Source: Paragonimus westermani
Taxonomy: Eukaryota > Platyhelminthes > Trematoda > Plagiorchiida > Troglotrematidae
Assembly (NCBI GenBank): GCA_008508345.1
Contig: QNGE01001229.1
Location: 24,197 to 88,196 of the forward strand
DNA length: 64,000 nt
Direction: 5' to 3'
How positions within the stretch are numbered: position 1 is the stretch's first letter; each line of letters starts with the position of its first letter. A program made the position numbers and the translations under genes. A model generated the notes under the pieces. The model did no database searches, was not told the origin of the DNA, and was given only the letters and a program-made list of their open reading frames with translations. Positions 22,902 through 33,930 of this stretch are shown in pieces.

Positions 22902-23755
22902 ATCTTTCTCGAGGAACACCAACATGTCTGGTGAGGATCTGATGAAGAACCTCGCACCGAGCATCATTTGGAAAATATTTTCGGGCGAGCGTTTTCCATT
23001 AAGGTTGAGCAAAGCAACTGCTCACTGGGCTGGCTTGTTAAGCAACACATTATTTTTAACATTTTGTTGTGTTGAACGGCCATTCATTTAAATTCGTTAG
23101 TAAGACACAAGGTATCGTTAGGTGCGTTTTAAACTTACCTAGTGATAGGCCGCATCACCTGCATGTTAATGAGTTCTGCTGTACCACTAAAAACCAAGGT
23201 AAGGCTGAATGCTATGCAGTTCTGAGGCTGCACCTGAAAATATTTGACAATGATCATACATAATTTTTTGCCCGTGTGAATCGGTAAAAGAGAAGGTTAA
23301 ATTTGGCAATGCTTCCTGGTTTGTTGTCAAAAATGTTTAGTAGCCGGTATGCTAGACTTGTACATTTCGTTTGACTGACAAAGCGTATTTTGTGGCCACG
23401 GTCCTGGACTCTTTTAAGATGTTTTATTTGAAGGAAACACGGTTGTATTCAGTACAGGTCTCTCTTTAGTTTTATCTCGCAGTGTTTTCAAAACCGTGTG
23501 GGCTGTTGGCTTTAGAAAGTGATATGCACAACTGTGAACTCTGTAACTGAGAGACAAGGTTTAAACCTTGTGATCTGTCTGATGCTGAGTAGATTTGACA
23601 ACCTGGAGTCAGTGTGTAAGAAGGGAATTAATTTTCTGTTCAAATTTCTGGTGGGATGTCGACGTTGACGTTTCCATCACGAGCAGATGTGAATGCACCA
23701 ATGAGGTTTCTACAGGAAAGCAAATCTCAGGTCAGTGACGCAATGGTAAGCGGGG

Positions 23756-24052
23756 TTGTTCAGTAAATCCGGAAATACTGGAAACACCATTTCTAGCTGT
23801 TGCTGCCGTAGCCAATGCAAACAGGTACCTCGAATTGGATGGTATTCATCCACACTAACTTGGTGTAAGATTAGTTTTTATTCTGCCAGAGCACCAAGTT
23901 TTATTTGTACGTTGTTGATATTGTGTATGAATGTTGTTTTATTTGATGCCATGCTCTTTAAAGAGACAGTCTCAGGTGCGATAGGTTTCGCAATAACTCA
24001 AGAACTCGATCGGCCAAACCGATCTCATGGATATTCTATTGGGATGAGATGA
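23756..24052 (+). pseudogene. Gypsy-type RNase H fossil (partial)
   Basis: A 98-codon frame has Trp...Cys-Lys...Ser-Ala-Arg-Ala-Pro-Ser-Phe, resembling WxxxCxxAFxxLKxxLxSAPxL that links RT to RNase H. About 20 residues on it has Val-Val-Leu-Phe-Asp-Ala-Met, like FxLFTDAS. After an insertion of five residues come Ser-Gly-Ala-Ile-Gly-Phe-Ala-Ile-Thr-Gln-Glu, like GIGAVLxQE, and then a weak Asn-Arg-x-His. The first catalytic Asp may be kept. Upstream RT blocks were not found on the plus strand, and the region after 24052 matches nothing. Confidence 0.4.
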
Positions 24053-25500
24053 GCTGTTTGAGCAAAGCGAAATAAACATTCAATATTGTAGGATGAATTG
24101 ACCCTCATTGCAAAGTTACATTGTTGATATGAGGAGTTACACGTTTATACAACCAACCTCTCGGGACCACAGATCTGGGAGTAAATGTTCTCCAAGCCAA
24201 ACCCTTTGGGTTGAAAATTCGATACCATGACCAGCTCATTTATTCCAGTCGGTCAGGAGGCAGTCCATTCCTTGATTAAACCATTGTCAGGTAGCCAAGT
24301 GGAGGTGCTTATTACATAATCGTGTCTCTCATGCTAGAGCCTTCGCAGACAATTCTTTCTTCGTGTTCCTTACCTAATATTACAATGTAACAGTCAGTGC
24401 CCCGCATTACAATAGGGTGCAGTGTTTGGGTTTTGTTGATCACTAGTTTCGGCTATTCGAGTCAAGTGAATATATGAAGCTGGTGGACAAAGGTGAGTAA
24501 AGAATGATACTTGATGGGGGAGGAGGCATCTTCAACACAGTTTCCATAAACGATGATTGCCAAGAAGTCCCGAAGACAACAGACAAAAGTTAACTGTTTT
24601 AATCACTTTGACTGGGGTGGGTATTAAATGAGTGCATATGTGTAAAAATGTAACGATAATGAGTGTGCAGTGCCCTTTTCATGCGTGTATAAACTGCTGG
24701 GGCTAGGTGCTAGAAAACGCTCTGTCCATTTCTTTGTATGATTGAACACCGTGATACTCCCGCTGGTCCATTGAATACGAGACCCGTGCTGAGCAGTAAA
24801 AAACACCGTCACATTTTCATAAACATGCAGCAGCTTTACAGTTGACTGTCACATAACTTAAACTAGGTGGAAATGATTGATTACGTAGGATGAACTTTCA
24901 GCTAGATGACTACCTCTGAGAACAGTTACACTACAATGCTAACCTACTGAACTGAGAACCTCGGTTGTGTGAAACAGCTGCAAGTGACTTCTTCACACAA
25001 AGTCAAATACAGTCTTTCATCTATTAACAGATTATTCTGAACTCAACAAGGAGGTTTACCCTTCAACCTCTGTCATGGTTAGTGACCAGACTAAATCAGT
25101 TGTGTGGAATTTGCTGAACTTTCCATCAAATTATGCTTGCTGAAGCGCTCTATCTATCTTTGGTAGTCTCTATTCTTATCTGTCTCGCAAAACTCGTTTC
25201 AAAAGCATATACAAATGGTGAACAAAACTCTCGCTAACTCGCGAGTGACGAGTTAGTTATCCGAACTGTCAAAAAAGGTTCGTTTATTCAGCTGTGTAGA
25301 AGGTTTTCACCACAACGCTCCATGTTTTTCAAAGACCCAGCTTAGCAAATATTTTGTCAGGTAGTTCAGTCCTATACAAACGACTATTCTGCAGGTGAAA
25401 CTATTATATCCATACAGTTTAATCAAATTTACACCCCGTCAAAAGTGTGGGTAGGTTGGTATTTTCACTGGACAACTGCCGTGGGAAACAATTTCATATC
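24053..25500. other. Unassigned stretch
   Basis: Neither gene nor shared repeat is supported. A short minus frame at 24624-24812 matches nothing. Confidence 0.5.
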
Positions 25501-25523
25501 AGATACGTTTACTGAGCTGTAGT

Positions 25524-25727
25524 TTGCGTTACTTTTCGACATATACATGTGTGGTTATTACAGTAGGAAGGGGCAGTTTTTGCGCGCCACCACTTTCAAA
25601 TGATTCTACAATATCAGTCCAAATTAACTTTGTGAAGTGCGGGAAATCTTTTAACCACATGAATAAAGGACGTATTCAACGAAATTTAATATCGATCACT
25701 GGGATGCCAGAGTCCATTACGAGGTGA
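25524..25727 (+). pseudogene. Integrase D-D-E core fossil with both acidic residues changed
   Basis: The frame reads Cys-Val-Val-Ile-Thr-Val-Gly-Arg-Gly-Ser-Phe near residues 9-19, where gypsy integrases have VVITDRGSxF. The catalytic Asp is lost. It ends with Asn-His-Met-Asn-Lys-Gly-Arg-Ile-Gln-Arg, matching HPxxNGxxER with the catalytic Glu changed to Gln. The distance from the former Asp to this Gln is 37 residues, against 36 in the conserved D(35)E arrangement, so the segment between is almost free of indels. A C2H2 zinc finger (Cys-Gly-Lys-Ser-Phe) was considered and rejected because its His pair is absent. Confidence 0.55.
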
Positions 25728-25747
25728 CTGGTTTGCTGTTTGGCAAA

Positions 25748-25905
25748 CTTGAAGCCTCGAACCACATATGTTCAAGATGAACCTTAATCAATATACTCAG
25801 ACAAGCTTACTATAGTGCAATTACGCTATTGGCAGCGTCATCTGTCCTAAATCTCCCTGGCTACTTATGGGTTTCGGTTGAAACATATATGGTTCCGAGG
25901 CTTGA
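25748..25905. repeat. Inverted repeat of about 28 bp, possible MITE or foldback
   Basis: CTTGAAGCCTCGAACCACAT (25748-25767) and its continuation to 25775 are matched, inverted, by 25878-25905 (AACATATATGGTTCCGAGGC and flanks) with about four differences. The arms enclose about 102 bp without a coding frame. It sits between two integrase fossils of opposite strand. No second copy was found here, and no target-site duplication was recognised. Confidence 0.6.
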
Positions 25906-25920
25906 GTAGCTAACATTAAG

Positions 25921-26499
25921 TTAACAAAAAGCTTTTGAAAATCGGCCTAATTTATCAAAGGTCGCCACAGGTGTACGTTGATTAGAAGACCTCATTCTAG
26001 GGAGTAGTATTCCGCTTGTGTTGAAACCTTTCCTTGCCGGTACTGAAGAGAACACCTCAACCCTATCACGTAATCCTCCATAATGTATTACTTTCAGACT
26101 TATGTCACATACTCTACAACTTGACCATGTTCCGTCAAATCTCCATAATTTCCCAACTAGTCTTCTGAAACGATTACCTATGTAAATCAACTGACATAGT
26201 CGTATACTGTTCGTTCACAAATAAAAGTATTTAGATCTGTCTGTAAGTAATTTCAGTGTTCGTGCGGTTTGTTTCTTAAACGAATTCTATCCGGCTACTC
26301 AGTGGCAGTCTTATGGTATAACTTGTACGGGAAGCCTGCTATTGAAGTTTCTTATCTTAAATTGAGATCCACCGGGTGGGGCAATTGAAAGCAATTGAAC
26401 CGCAGCCAAAGGTGTAAAAAGAATCCATCTTACCTCAACCGAAGCTAACGCGACGTGATTTCGGTCTGAGTTAAGATGACGGGCTTCATCTGAAACCAT
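25921..26499 (-). pseudogene. Ty3/gypsy integrase fossil (core to GPY/F end)
   Basis: The frame 26499-26311 opens with Val-Ser-Asp-Glu-Ala-Arg-His-Leu-Asn-Ser, like VSDRGRHFxS with the second catalytic Asp kept. Thr-Pro stands 25-26 residues later, where TTPYHP begins, and the catalytic Glu position is Ala. The next frame (26190-25921) has Lys-Leu-Trp-Arg-Phe-Asp-Gly-Thr-Trp, then Val-Cys-Asp-Ile-Ser, then Leu-Arg-Asp-Arg-Val-Glu-Val. This resembles the GPY/F module (KLxxxWxGPFxVxxxxSDxxYxV...RxxVVHxxxLKP). About 50-60 residues between the two parts are missing compared with whole integrases. The two parts could belong to different copies. Confidence 0.45.
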
Positions 26500-27320
26500 C
26501 TCTTTTTAACACAACGGAAGCATGATGCTCCAGCATTAACACGTCAGCTTACGCGTGGATCATTAAATCGCACCAATATTCTACCACTCTAATTATGCAC
26601 CACAGGTCGTCTTTATGAATCTGAAAGTACCCTGATCGTCAGCAGCAGAATGAGTTTTTCCTGTTTCTTTGGTTTCACAGAGGGATTTCAGTAGGTCCCA
26701 AAGCGTTGTTTGATTGTCAGGTTTTAAAAACGCAACGTTATTATCATGTTTCATGACACTTGCAAATTAAATAAGCACTAAACTATATTTCTCTCGAGTT
26801 GTTGGTTTAAGTTTAATTGAGACCTGCTCAATAGGATTGAAATTGAATTACCAGGCGGAAGGTGCTTAATACTATAAGACTCATTTAAATAACCGTGTTA
26901 TTTGTTCGTTCATTTAGGAATTGCAAATGTTAAATGTCCTTCAACTTCAATCCGTTCCTCAAGGACGCTTTCCATGAAATGTAGTTAAAAGGTGGTTTAG
27001 TGTATCTTAATTATTTGTGATTGACCTTCGTGCAGGAGAAGGGCGTCTGTCAGAATATAGGACACTTTGACTGAATTTACTGTTGGACAAGACACCGAAG
27101 GAAGTTGTTGGATATCTCCATTTTAATAAGTGACCAAGACCACCATGTGATATGGTTTGTCTACGTGAAAAGATAAAAAGCCGCTTTGCCAGAAACGTCT
27201 GTTTTGCTGTAATTAGGTGGAGTGGGCAAAATGTGAGGGATTCGAAAAAAAATCAGCTCTCACTTAGTTATTCTGAAAGTATCAGGAAAACTGTTATGAC
27301 AACAAACCTCCTCAGCTGAA
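26500..27320. other. Unassigned stretch
   Basis: No gene or repeat is supported. RNase H and integrase blocks expected downstream of the RT piece at 27.3-27.8 kb on the minus strand were looked for and not found. Confidence 0.45.
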
Positions 27321-27322
27321 AA

Positions 27323-27840
27323 TTATTCTGTCCATCTCAGTCTAAAGGATTTCAGAACACCTGGTCTTCCGCCAAACACAGTGCACTGTACGTCAAGTTT
27401 TATGGATGAACGAAGTGAATTGTTTGCCAGAAATACTTTCGAGAACAAATTCTTTATTTCTTGCCTTACTCCACCTGGAGTCTCAGCATTCTCACAGTAA
27501 GCATTTATGCAATATATGGCCAAGTCCAGAAGTGATGACTTTCGCAATCTAGGTTCGTCGACAATTTCCAACTTCATCAGGTTTTTAGTCGGTTCCCAAT
27601 TTTTTAGCAACTTAAGCTCTGACGTCAGTTACAATGACGCATCACTTATGGCATTTGCTTCTATAACGTCCAGCCCTTACTTCTCACATTTGAGTATGAG
27701 CAAACCTCAAATGAGTGGTGCATCTGCGAATATGGATTTGCTTGTTCAACTGGATTCGCAAACCGGAGTCAATCAACTTTATCAATGTATCTTACTAGAC
27801 AACCAACTAAATCCCAAAATAATGTATATATGTGTGTAAT
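27323..27840 (-). pseudogene. Ty3/gypsy RT-RNase H fossil
   Basis: Down the minus strand come Val-Arg-Tyr-Ile-Asp-Lys-Val (YIDDV with the second Asp changed to Lys) and, after a frame change, Leu-Lys-Cys-Glu-Lys (KCEF). Thirty residues on comes Lys-Asn-Trp-Glu-Pro-Thr-Lys-Asn, matching the IxNWPxPKN block (32 in the family). An insertion precedes Leu-Leu-Asp-Leu-Ala-Ile-Tyr and Glu-Asn-Ala-Glu-Thr-Pro (FLGLASYY, ENFxxIAxP). Near the end are Ile-Lys-Asn-Leu and Ile-Lys-Leu-Asp-Val...Phe-Gly-Gly, like LKxxL and FILDVDAS..GIG. The 110-codon plus frame over it (27507-27839) is treated as a shadow. Confidence 0.45.
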
Positions 27841-28843
27841 GTTTTCGTCTGAAAGTGAGTCGGCTGCAGCGTTTGGGTGTTAATTTCGTTCACTCGATTG
27901 GTCAACATTGTATTAAATCTGCAATTTATTAAGTCCCGGTAGCAGGTTTTGACAACTGTCACATAGGAACCGACTCCGTATGACTCGGTGAAAAAAGTTT
28001 AACGGACTGAGTGATCAGCCAACCGTATATGGATAGTTGTTCACGAGAAACAACCTGCTAACACGCAATGTTCCTGCTTGATTTGTTACCCTACGCTTGA
28101 CACTCCACGTGGGCAACTTGTGCAATTCGTGTGATTTGCAACGACCAAGCTGATTATTTGTAAGATAATGTGATTATTGTAATTTGTGTCAGCAGTGGAG
28201 TTACAGTTTAAAATCGATATCAAAACCTGTTATATATCTTCTTGCTACGGGAATGTGGAGTATTCGAATTAACAATCGATAAACACTTTATCGGTAGAAA
28301 AAAATGGTAGCTGGTTCGTCCACAAAGACGTTTGTATTTTTAGTGATTTTATTCAGCAAAGTCGAAAGTGAGTAGTACGGGGTCACCATGGGTTTTAAAT
28401 ATTGATTAAATCACGTGGTTGTTAAATGGAGTTACTAATCGGAAATTGCTGTCTCTTCGGTAAATTAACCTATAAATCATCTGTTATTCTGAATTTTAAT
28501 CAGTGACTATTCCGTAAATTGAGTACAGCAAAGTAACATCACAGATGCGCAAAAATTTAGAAAAAGAGGAAATTTGTTCGACACTGTAAACCTACACAGA
28601 ACTACACGATTTTTGTTAAGTTCCTTAAACTGTCTTCAGTTGAAATAAGCACCACGCTTGAATCGCGAGGTACATGAATTGTGCATTTTGCAGGTTCACT
28701 GCACCATATGTATTTTTTTGAAGAGTTGAATCGATCGACAATAGCTACTGTTGATATGCGTTCGATGCAATATACCGTAAGTGAGAAATTAATGTTTCAC
28801 ACATAAGGGTCGCTAAAGGCTCAAAGGTTGTGAATATACTGAA
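27841..28843. other. Unassigned stretch
   Basis: I can assign nothing here: no frame of note, no shared repeat and no tRNA. Confidence 0.5.
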
Positions 28844-29110
28844 TCAGTGAAACGCATAAGACCAAAAGGAAATATCAACAAAGATTAAAAAAGTTAATTT
28901 AGTAGGAGAATAGGAAAACAAGCAGTAGGCATATGCATGGAAATCATCAGAATACCAAGTACAGTTAAGCCCCAACACGGAAAATCTTGATTCGAAATCA
29001 ATAAGCTCTTTGGCATAACGTGACTGTGTGTACGGCAGCAAACGACTCACAACGTGCATAGTTGACGAAACAAAGGAAATTTTATTGCATGAAACTGCGC
29101 AAACTTTTTG
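28844..29110 (-). pseudogene. Gypsy-type RNase H fossil
   Basis: Just before the frame, minus-strand sequence reads Val-Cys-Ala-Val-Ser, then Met-His-Val-Val-Ser-Arg-Leu-Leu, like GAVLSQ followed by HPVAFASRKL. It continues Tyr-Thr-Gln-Ser-Arg-Tyr-Ala-Lys-Glu-Leu-Ile, which follows xTQxRYAxxEKELLA with a four-residue deletion. Then come Leu-Gly-Leu and Thr-Trp-Tyr-Ser-Asp-Asp, like LxG...xxYTDH, where the Asp of the TDH block is kept. Five blocks agree in order within about 75 residues. No RT was found upstream on that strand, so the copy is short. Confidence 0.52.
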
Positions 29111-30600
29111 CGCGTTATTTGTATGAAACTGGTTACAGACAACTTGGAGGAATGATGGCCAAACAACAAAACATTTTGTTTGTAATCATAACATTTTGAG
29201 GTAACATTTAAACTTTTTCAGCGTATGGAATTCAGTGGCATATGCATTCATAAACACGAGTAGTGACAGAATAAAAGCCAAATATATTTTTCAAATTATT
29301 TCATTCGAAGTTTTATTAAAGTGTGAAATCACAAATCTGCTCGGATAGCAGCTTCTCCCATTATAATTGAACGCCCTGTACAGCATAGAAATTGGACTAC
29401 AAGATACGTTTTAGACTATTTTCGCATGTTTTCACACTGATTCAAAATAAGATAGATTAACAATCCAGATCACGCATTTTTCATTGATTTCTAACGCAGT
29501 GTATAGATCAAGATAGAAAGTGGACCGTAGAAAAACGGATGCCGATTTTGTTAGTGAGCGTTCGTTTGTTACTGAAACCTAATTGTAGTTAAAATGGTTG
29601 AATTGATTACAGTTTTAAATAAAGACTGACGGAGCACGCAGTATCGTACGATCGAATTTGAATCTACTGTAGACATTGATTTGAAGCGCTTGGAAATTGT
29701 TGAGCAAAAGTTGATTGTAAGATTTGAAAGTCATAAAAAACTATTGAACTCCAAAATGTCTGTTAAGTTTAACACCCTGTATCAAGTTAACGCTCAACTG
29801 TATGGTCTCGTGTCAAGGTGAGTTGAAAACTGCGACACTTAAATGATGGTCACGGCTGGTTCATTAACGTTACAGTATTTTGTCCCACTTTGACCAAGTA
29901 TCTGTTTATTTCCAGTTTGGATCATCTCCGGTATTTATTTCAACCAATTGTTGAAACCATTTAGCTGCTTAAGCAGGTCGGAAGTGGTCTTTTCTTTAGC
30001 AGTTCGCAATTTCGGCTGAACGGTGAACATTTAGCATCTGTTTGTTTTGCATAATGGACAGATGCGTCTTGGAGAAGAAAATGGTTCACACTACATATCC
30101 AGTTGACATTGCTGATACGACCCAATGGCATACAACCGGCACACCTGACAAACCACTGCCACCAAATAGTGTAGCCTTGATTAGGAAAAATTCACCATAA
30201 TTTCTCTTCATAGTATTCACCATAAATACCCTAAGTATATAACATATTCATTGGGAAACAATCCACGGTACTAATGACAAATGTGATCGCAGTCAACACT
30301 GTTCATCTAAACTTGTTTTTTTCAACAGGACTATCACACGAAGATCAAAGAGTATGCTGATGAAAACCCATATAAAACTGGGGTAGTTGCGCTAACACAG
30401 CTCGTCTGAAATCACTCGAAATAAATTCAACTCTAGCTGTTTCTGATGAATTGTATACTATCCTTTTCACTTGAAAAATAACCAGTGTTCGTAGACTCCA
30501 TATGAATCCACGGATAAGCAAGATGTGGATGTTTTAATCGGCATAGAATCCACTGTGTTCACAAGCTAAAGTGGTTGAGCGTTCGGATTTGACAATTCGA
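29111..30600. other. Unassigned stretch
   Basis: No gene or shared repeat is visible. It is AT-rich with short frames only. Confidence 0.5.
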
Positions 30601-30604
30601 TCGT

Positions 30605-30765
30605 GTCTAATGTGAGATCAAAGGCGCAGTGGTAAACACCTTTGCCTCATGAAGTTGTGGCCGCAGTTCGAATCCTGGCTGGCTAGAAAGTGTATCTGAA
30701 TGCGAAAGACGCGATCAAATGTGGGTGTTGTTCAACTTGAAAATAAACCAAATTCTCGATTACTC
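30605..30765 (+). mobile_element. tRNA-derived SINE, best-preserved Pol III boxes
   Basis: GGCGCAGTGGTAAACACC (30615-30632) is an A-box-like start and GCAGTTCGAATCCTGGC (30664-30680) is a good B box, at the spacing of a tRNA promoter. The head is followed by TATCTGAATGCGAAAGACGC and a GTTCAACTTGAAAATAAACC tail. The tail is shared with the fragments at 8.65 and 41.5 kb. It is not a functional tRNA, because the acceptor stem does not pair. It is probably transcribed by Pol III only if its boxes are still active. Confidence 0.72.
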
Positions 30766-31143
30766 ATCAGTAATCCATTATGAGTCGTAGTTATGTTCGG
30801 TCTACGAATGCATTCATAAATCTCAGTTACGAGGTTCGAGACTTGTGAATGAATGTTTATTCAGACCAGTTTCATCACGTGCGATACTCCAGTTTAGTGT
30901 AGGGAAATATGAATTATCACGAACTTTCGTCTGACCTGATTTTCACCGGTGACAGACTGTTCTGTGTACACATTTGATTTATGAGCTTGGTTCCTCTGGG
31001 TAGCTTATGTTTTCATACTGTTATATGTAGCAACTGACGCTGGCACACAAAGTGGTTTTACCATATTTCGCATTCGAAGCTAAAGGATGTGTAAGACCAA
31101 CTAACAAATAGAGTCTCTGCAAAGAGCTTCACTTCAAGCGGAT

Positions 31144-31326
31144 GTGAGCTCAAAAAATTGCAGAGATAATGATGAAAATAAACAGTGCACGATATGTAAC
31201 TTGAATTTACTCATATCCTATGAAAATGGCAGAGTACACAGTATATCAGCATCCTCTCTGGCGGTTGGGTGTTCAATTATTTGGGCTGCTGCTCCGTCAA
31301 GTCTTTACCCGTTGAGTTTCCAATAG
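31144..31326 (+). pseudogene. Weak RNase H-like fragment
   Basis: A 60-codon frame has Glu-Asn-Gly-Arg-Val-His-Ser-Ile-Ser-Ala-Ser-Ser-Leu, resembling DGRVHPIAYASRxL. It then has Ser-Ile-Ile-Trp-Ala-Ala, like AVVWAV, and Leu-Tyr-Pro-Leu-Ser-Phe, like YLxGxxF. The TDAS block is not recognisable. Three blocks in a short frame is thin evidence. Confidence 0.27.
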
Positions 31327-31329
31327 TCT

Positions 31330-32400
31330 TTTCTATTTTCTGTTTCACTAGCTTCAGAATCAACAGTAAGCAAATGTGCTTCAGACATTGACATGTCTTC
31401 CACTGCAAACGACTAGAAAATTCGACTGGTGAATTTCGGAGAAAGAAAGAGGATCAGATATGAGACAGGGCGTTGGACCAACTACATCATATGCATTGGT
31501 GTATACAGAAATGAATATCAGCAGGCAGCAAATAGCTGCAGGATAAGGGTGATGGGACTACTTTGGATGGAACTTCTGCCTGAAGGATCTCTTCCAATTA
31601 CCACGTCATCTGGAAACTGAACACCATTTACAGACATCAGAATTCCTGTAGGTTCTTACATTGATTTTGAGCCAAAATGTTCATATGCCACTCCGAATGG
31701 AATTTTTCCAAAAGAATGATCTTGAAAACGGGAAAAATTACTGCTATCGAACAAGGACAGTGTTTCTCCATTAATAGGAAAAATCCAGAACTAACTCTCT
31801 ACAGGTAGCTTACTGCAATAAATGAAAACTTTAATACCTTATGAATTGGAAATGGTATTGCACAATTTCAAGCGTGGGATCATTCTAACTAATTGCTGCG
31901 GCACAATTTTTCATTTAGCAACTTTCGGAATAACACTCGAAAATTGAATAATGTCGACGAAAGAGGGGGTTAAAATTTCGTGTTTTCAATTTACTGTGCT
32001 ACTAAATGTTTGTTTCTCAAATTTACATACTTGTGGTAGTCGGCCCATCTTGCTTCAAGTTTTTACCATACCTAACGAAGTCGTTTGAAACTGAAGAGAA
32101 CACCGGTAGCCCATAGTACAGGCAGTGATTAACTGCCAGCTAGTTCAGATTTAGTCACGGCTGCGCAAGTAGAACGACAGAATATATTACAACAAATTCA
32201 TGCGCGTACCAGCTGATCTGACTAGAGGTTAGTTAATGGCGTGCACAATCCCAGTTGTTAAAATGGATACCAATACAATTTACAAAATAAACATCGCTTG
32301 ATTCATTGTTTCTGTCCCTAGTAGCGGTATTTAGCTAGGAAGACAAGCTTATCAGCACGCACTGAGATATTAACAATAATCCAAATTCAAGTTTAACTTG
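31330..32400. other. Unassigned stretch, possible downstream part of a gypsy fossil
   Basis: On the minus strand the integrase core belonging to the element at 32.4-33.9 kb should lie here. I saw no DFAG or SDNG block that I would defend. A plus frame at 31429-31620 matches nothing. Confidence 0.35.
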
Positions 32401-32416
32401 TTGTAGACGGAAACGT

Positions 32417-32560
32417 TTATTTAAGAAACTTTCGCAAGTGTTGTTCAGCCTTGCAACAACTAAGGGACCATAATTTTGTGAAAATATTCCAAAACCAACT
32501 ACGTTTCAATTTACGATTAGCAAAGTGATTGCATGTGAATAACTTGATAATGGTTGGTTT
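32417..32560 (-). pseudogene. Integrase zinc-finger remnant of the same element
   Basis: The end of the minus frame 32659-32417 has Cys-Asn-His-Phe-Ala-Asn-Arg-Lys-Leu-Lys-Arg-Ser-Trp-Phe-Trp-Asn-Ile, like HxGHFGxRKxLKRxxFWWPxI. Then Leu-Trp-Ser-Leu-Ser-Cys-Cys-Lys, like VxSWCxSCxxCQ. One His and the last Cys of HHCC are lost. Its distance from the RT fits the family. Confidence 0.45.
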
Positions 32561-33110
32561 CTGAGACAATGCTCGATTTGTGGATACCGTCCAATTGAGG
32601 TTCTGATATTTATTTGGTTTAACGAATGTGTTTGTGTTTATCATCAAATAAGACGACATGATCGGTAAGTAGAGGTTTGAAGTAAGAAACAGCCGTTATC
32701 GGAGATTTGGAGTTGAAAAAAGTAATTAGGTGCAAAGAATAGTAGGTGTTAACATTTTGTATCATCTGTCAAGTGTCAGAAAATGGCGACTGCGTAGACG
32801 CCGTGAAGAGTGTAAACAAAATATAAAATTCTGACGAGACAAACGAAATGCACAGTAAAATTTTGTATCGAACAAATTCAGAGGATTGTACGCGAATCAT
32901 TGTATACCTGGCACAATGTCCTGATGGCTGCTAGAGATCTCAGTAAAATCTGGGGATTGCAAATGAATTATAACCGTAAACGTCATGTTGAGGTTAATTT
33001 ACATATGTGCGGATAGTGTTTCTGCGGTAATGAATATAAAATTTTGCAAACCTGACCTGAATTATGTGAGTTATACAGCCAATTTCTGAGAAAAGTTGGC
33101 AAATACTTCT

Positions 33111-33930
33111 TCATAATAAAATTTGCAGATCTTTTAGTTCTGCCAACGCTACTTTCACATCAGTCATGTGCGGATTACCAAAAGTAATGTGAGTTGGTAT
33201 CAACAGGTTTCCATTTGTTGACCAGCGGATAATATAGCTTCTGAATGTGTCTAACCCCACAATTTTGATCACATTATTTATTCCCTCAATAATAGTGGTC
33301 GTGCAGTTTCCCTTCGAACCACGTTGTTGTGAGTCTAGCATCTATCGTTGTCTCTATGTTCGCCGTGTTCAAATTGCTGAACACAGCCAATTGTTTTGGG
33401 AACATTCACATTTGATTGTAACTCTCAAAGTCTAGACAACACATTTGCATCGGATAGATTCAGACAGAGCTATGAAATTTAAATTTGTCTTGTCGTCCGT
33501 TCTAAATGTCCCTGAGAAAATCGAAGGTGAAAGCGTGGTCAGCGTCATCGTGAAGTAAGCGGTTGTTCATCAAAACATTTAACGCTATGTGTGGCTAGAA
33601 TATCATTCTAGGAATTCCAGGTGGAATTTTTCGAACGGCACTGATCAACACAGCCACCCCATTAACACCATAGTCCATACCGCACTTATTGTTAGGGCAA
33701 CGACCTACAGGGCTTTCTATTTGGCGGTGTGCGGTTGTAAGGTCCATCTAAAGTGTGAAAGTTATAATAAAACAGGAATGGTGTTCAACTGTTCTAAACC
33801 ATACCGCAGATCAGGCATCGATAATCAATACGTTCTTCAGTGTATTTAATAAATTCCGTAATTAATACATTTTCATTGAGTCTTTCAGTTAGCTGAACTG
33901 GACAACCATTCTTGAATCTCGAAATGATTG
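33111..33930 (-). pseudogene. Ty3/gypsy reverse transcriptase fossil
   Basis: In order down the strand: Ile-Asp-Tyr and Leu-Ile (DxYPLPxI), Asn-Phe-His-Thr-Leu-Asp then, after a one-base shift, Asp-Leu-Thr-Thr-Ala-His-Arg-Gln-Ile (FSTLDLxSAYHQI, motif A). Next are Tyr-Gly and, about 33 residues after motif A, the decayed PFGL block ending in Pro-Arg-Met-Ile. Twenty-one residues after that Arg comes His-Asp-Asp (YLDD, 20 in the family), then Asp-Phe-Leu-Arg-Asp-Ile, a stop, Asn-Gly-Arg, and Ile-Tyr-Pro...Cys-Cys. The last frame (33341-33111) reads Val-Gly-Leu-Asp-Thr-Phe-Arg-Ser-Tyr-Ile and later Leu-Ala-Glu-Leu-Lys, the thumb (LGLxSYYRRYI) and AFxELK blocks. This is one of the two best gypsy RT runs here. 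Confidence 0.65.

Larger units (their letters stand above)
32417..33930 (-). mobile_element. Ty3/gypsy retrotransposon fossil
   Basis: Blocks for RT fingers, palm and thumb, the RNase H junction and an integrase zinc finger follow one another down the minus strand with roughly family spacing. The gap from the RT end (33111) to the zinc finger (about 32560) is 183 codons, suitable for an RNase H and linker, although no RNase H motif survives there. No LTRs, primer site or gag were found, so the ends given are only the limits of visible pol homology. Confidence 0.62.

Noticed and set aside
22930..22990. Hammerhead ribozyme suggested by CTGATGAAG
   Set aside because: No stem II followed by GAAA. 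The same applies to CTGATGA on the minus strand near 27575, 34590 and 35215.
25590..25690. C2H2 zinc finger suggested by Cys-Gly-Lys-Ser-Phe
   Set aside because: The first Cys and the His pair are not at zinc-finger spacing, and the frame fits integrase.
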